Below, one piece after another: positions 61,956 through 64,000 of a stretch of DNA of 64,000 nucleotides. The stretch lies in the NCBI GenBank assembly GCA_037042915.1, contig CM073198.1, forward strand, positions 1,116,001 through 1,180,000, written 5' to 3'. This stretch comes from Auricularia sp. M13 (taxonomy: Eukaryota > Basidiomycota > Agaricomycetes > Auriculariales > Auriculariaceae). Each line of letters begins with the position of its first letter. Position 1 is the first letter of the stretch. A program made the position numbers and the translations under genes. Below the pieces are notes generated by a model. It did not search any database and had not been told where the DNA came from. It saw only the letters and a program-made list of their open reading frames with translations.

Positions 61956-62253
61956 TGTAAGGACTATCTAGACCAGCTAGACAGTTACTTGCGAGATATA
62001 AACTTGAATTTGGTCTTGATTCACTCGAGTCGTGAGTGGCAAGGTGTATCCGTGTTCAAGAAGTTAGGGAGCTCCTACTCCGAGCTCCCTCAGGTTAAAT
62101 ACATGTCTGGAGGGGCAGTGTACAGGGAATGACTTAGATCTAATGACTAGGACTTGACTCACTTATGACTCAGAAGCAGTGGTCAAGCGGATCAGTAAGC
62201 GGTGCAGACTGCGTCAATAGATACTATCTAATCAAATAAATACAATCGCTGCA
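61956..62253 (-). repeat. 5' LTR of outer element
   Basis: 298 bp. Just inside it is TTTTTTGAGTGTTAC (minus strand), nearly the same as in the inner element. Confidence 0.93.
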
Positions 62254-63491
62254 CGAGGAAGTAGTCACTCGCAAACTTGCGAGTGTCCGCCGAACCCGCC
62301 GAAGCGTGGCGCTTCAGGGAGCCATTGCCATCCATTGCCCACAGGCGTTCTACGAGAAGCGGAGGCTCAGCCTCAAGCTGTTGCGAGCACACGAAGTTAG
62401 CAAATACACTTGAATCAAATGAAAGGGGCGGCGTACCTTGTAGCTGCTGGCCGGGCAAGCATTCAGCACACGCCAGTCGGCTTCATCGCGGCCGAGGTAG
62501 GCGTTGGCGCGCCGCGAGACCTCACGCCGAATGTGCAGATACACGTCGAAGGCGTCCGAGAATTGGCGACGGAGTTCGGGACGGTATGGGATGCCCGCAA
62601 GTGCTGCGAGGCTGCGCGCGAACGGCTGAAAACCCAGACGTGGGTGGTGAAGTCGAAGTTGCCGATAGAGCTCCAGGGCGCGCATGCCGACGCCGAATGA
62701 AGGCTGAAGCGGCGTGGATGCGATGTAACCGTACCGCATCATTGCGAGTACCGCGTGTTCGTTGTGGTCGTTCCGCACGAACTGCAGCAGGAATTTCTCG
62801 TCTAAATGAGTGATTTAGCTATGCAGAAACACCGTACAGCTGCCTGCGTACCAAAAATCTCCTGGACTTCGATGGTGAAAGCGGCTGAGCCTTCGGCGCG
62901 CGGGTGGATGTCCAGCGGTTCGTCCGCAGTCGTGCGCCGCTTCCATTCGAGATAAACATCGACAAGGGCAGGCATAAGCCTGTCCCATTGGATCTGGTGC
63001 GCGATATTGCGCTCTTGTCGCGTGCGGCGGCCCTGCGCGCGTGCGTAGTACCTTTGCAGACAGACGTTAACGGTGGCTTTGAATGTGGTACGAATGCCAT
63101 ACTTTTTGGTCTGGGTCAGACGAGCGAGCGAGGGGCTGTCATCTTCCTCCGTTTCCCAGCCATCTTGAGAGAGTTCGAAGGCAGGCAAGGGCCCGATGCC
63201 ATCGTCGTTGTCGGTATCGAAGAAGCCGAGAGCAACACGGGGTAATTCCTGCCCCTCAAGCGCAGCCTGCTCTGTGGGATCTATAACATATCCTGCATGA
63301 GGGTGAGTGACTGTGCAACAGAAGGCAAGCAGTGGCTCACGGCGCCGATCTGCCCGTGCAAGTGCCTCTTGCCGTGTTCCAGACGAAACCTCGATATGAG
63401 CCGCTGACTGCCTTGACTTGGACTTCAGCACCGTCAATTTGTTCTTCTTGGCGACGTTGCTGCTCGTGGAGAGGCGGGACTGACGGTGCAT
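62254..63491 (-). pseudogene. KDZ transposase, N-terminal part (separated by LTR insertion)
   Basis: The start at 63491 (MHRQSRLSTSSNVAKKNK) was preferred to an in-frame start 14 codons upstream. Next come QIQWDRLMPALVDVYLEWK, an intron at about 62805-62854, then MRYGYIASTPLQPSFG, ALELYRQLRLHHPRLG, RRQFSDAFDVYLHIRRE and NACPASSYK. A second intron (about 62378-62436) is followed by VERLWAMDGNGSLKRH, which carries the first catalytic Asp in the family's DGNxSLKR motif. The exon stops in SDYFL, where the LTR element entered. The remainder is at 39364-41364. The wording of all these motifs matches KDZ transposases of mushrooms. Confidence 0.92.
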
Positions 63492-63605
63492 GGCGACGTC
63501 GAGGTCGCGCGGTTCGGTCAACACGGTCAACACTCAGTCCCATTCAACTCCGAACGGGCAATTGCATTGTTCCACTCACGGAAGCAATACAAGTAAATAT
63601 ACAAA

Positions 63606-63960
63606 TGAATCCCCCTTGAAAATACAACCAGAATGATATATATATGTTGGGGGGTCTGCGGAGCGGTTGGACGGCGGTCGTCGTCGTCGTTGACGGCGAC
63701 GACGACGATGCTGATGGGGTGGTGATGGCGCCGGGGAGCGGTGCCAACCATTGCCGCCCGCTGACAAACGTCCCGGACAGCTGTCAGACCCCGCACCCTG
63801 ATGCTTCCCCGCTCCACCTCAGTCGGCCCGAGCTTTCTTGAGGTCTTGGGATTAATCCACGCGTGGGGTTGCTGGGAGGCTTATCGAGCCTAGTTAGGCT
63901 TGCATCACCCCCCCCGGTGATACAGGCCTAACTAGGCTTGTTTGGTATACCGGACGGGTG
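63606..63960 (-). repeat. Right terminal inverted repeat of KDZ element
   Basis: This is about 355 bp, the inverse of 34992-35344. It lies about 115 bp upstream of the transposase start, so its inner AT-rich part (TATATATATG) may act as the transposase promoter. Confidence 0.92.
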
Positions 63961-63989
63961 GTGCCCAGACCACCGAAAAAGGCAGATCA
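63961..63989 (+). repeat. Second target duplication and right half of insertion-site hairpin
   Basis: GTGCCCAG (63961-63968) repeats 34984-34991. ACCACCGAAAAAGGCAGATCA without its first base (63970-63989) is the inverse of 34956-34973 with one extra T/A and a small gap. Confidence 0.8.
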
Positions 63990-64000
63990 CTGATGAATCA

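Larger units (their letters stand above)
41365..62253 (-). mobile_element. Outer Ty3-type (Metaviridae) LTR element
   Basis: LTRs of 298 bp at 61956-62253 (5') and 41365-41662 (3') look identical and begin TG and end CA. The 5-bp duplication CGAGG is at 41360-41364 and 62254-62258. Parts in element order: gag with capsid-like and CCHC zinc-knuckle regions (about 59.1-61.9 kb), an extra domain (about 58.2-58.95 kb), protease (near 57.6 kb), then the inner element, reverse transcriptase, RNase H and integrase (about 43.2-47.07 kb), and an extra 3' region (about 41.7-43.0 kb). A purine-rich tract adjoins the 3' LTR. The element is split by the inner insertion, plus about two further breaks. The identical LTRs indicate a recent arrival. 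Confidence 0.93.
34992..63960 (-). mobile_element. KDZ (Kyakuja-Dileera-Zisupton) DNA transposon, with nested insertions
   Basis: It is bounded by inverted ends of about 354 bp starting CACCCGTCCGG and an exact 8-bp duplication, GTGCCCAG; 8-bp duplications are known for Zisupton elements. It encodes, all on the minus strand, a KDZ transposase (63491 to 39364, split by an LTR element) and two accessory genes (38657-37176 and 36948-35594). Without the 20.9-kb insertion it is about 8.1 kb. The ends look intact, and only the transposase gene is interrupted. No TET/JBP gene, which some fungal KDZ elements are linked to, is present. Confidence 0.92.

Noticed and set aside
34992-63960. A TET/JBP or methyltransferase cargo gene in the KDZ element
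   Set aside because: Looked for because fungal KDZ elements can be linked to TET/JBP, but no such motif is seen in any frame.

Overview
The window is from a basidiomycete fungus, most likely an Agaricomycete (mushroom-type). It has dense small genes with introns of about 45-57 nt, a fungal-type Helitron, a Kyakuja-Dileera-Zisupton (KDZ) DNA transposon and Ty3-type LTR elements. No tRNA, rRNA or CRISPR was found.

Region 1 (1-21509) is a giant inverted repeat with arms of about 10.7 kb around a spacer of about 116 bp (10693-10808). Each arm carries the same set of genes: a Helitron Rep-helicase gene reading away from the centre, a decayed F-box gene convergent with it, a small unrecognised gene, and a member of an unrecognised gene family, called here family X. 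The left arm runs off base 1, so the palindrome's outer limit on that side is unseen. The arms differ mostly by homopolymer or CG-dinucleotide length, plus a few substitutions.

Region 2 (21486-34811) is host-type sequence: a nucleotidyltransferase-like gene, two unrecognised multi-exon genes, three tandem family X genes (25460-29537), a mostly alpha-helical unknown, a Helitron remnant, a cysteine-rich modular gene with basic and acidic repeats, and one more family X gene. All family X genes share an intron at the same codon phase. Their sequence pattern suggests, without proof, OB-fold (RPA-like) ssDNA-binding proteins.

Region 3 (34984-63968) is a three-level nest. A KDZ DNA transposon (34992-63960) has inverted ends of about 354 bp and an exact 8-bp target duplication (GTGCCCAG). 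It carries a transposase gene and two accessory genes. A Ty3-type LTR element (41365-62253, duplication CGAGG) sits inside the transposase gene. A second Ty3-type element (47074-57559, duplication CGTGG) sits inside the first. Without insertions the KDZ element is about 8.1 kb and the outer LTR element about 10.4 kb; the inner is 10.5 kb. Each LTR pair looks identical by eye, so both insertions are recent. The KDZ element lies inside what was itself a short hairpin sequence, whose two halves now sit outside its ends.
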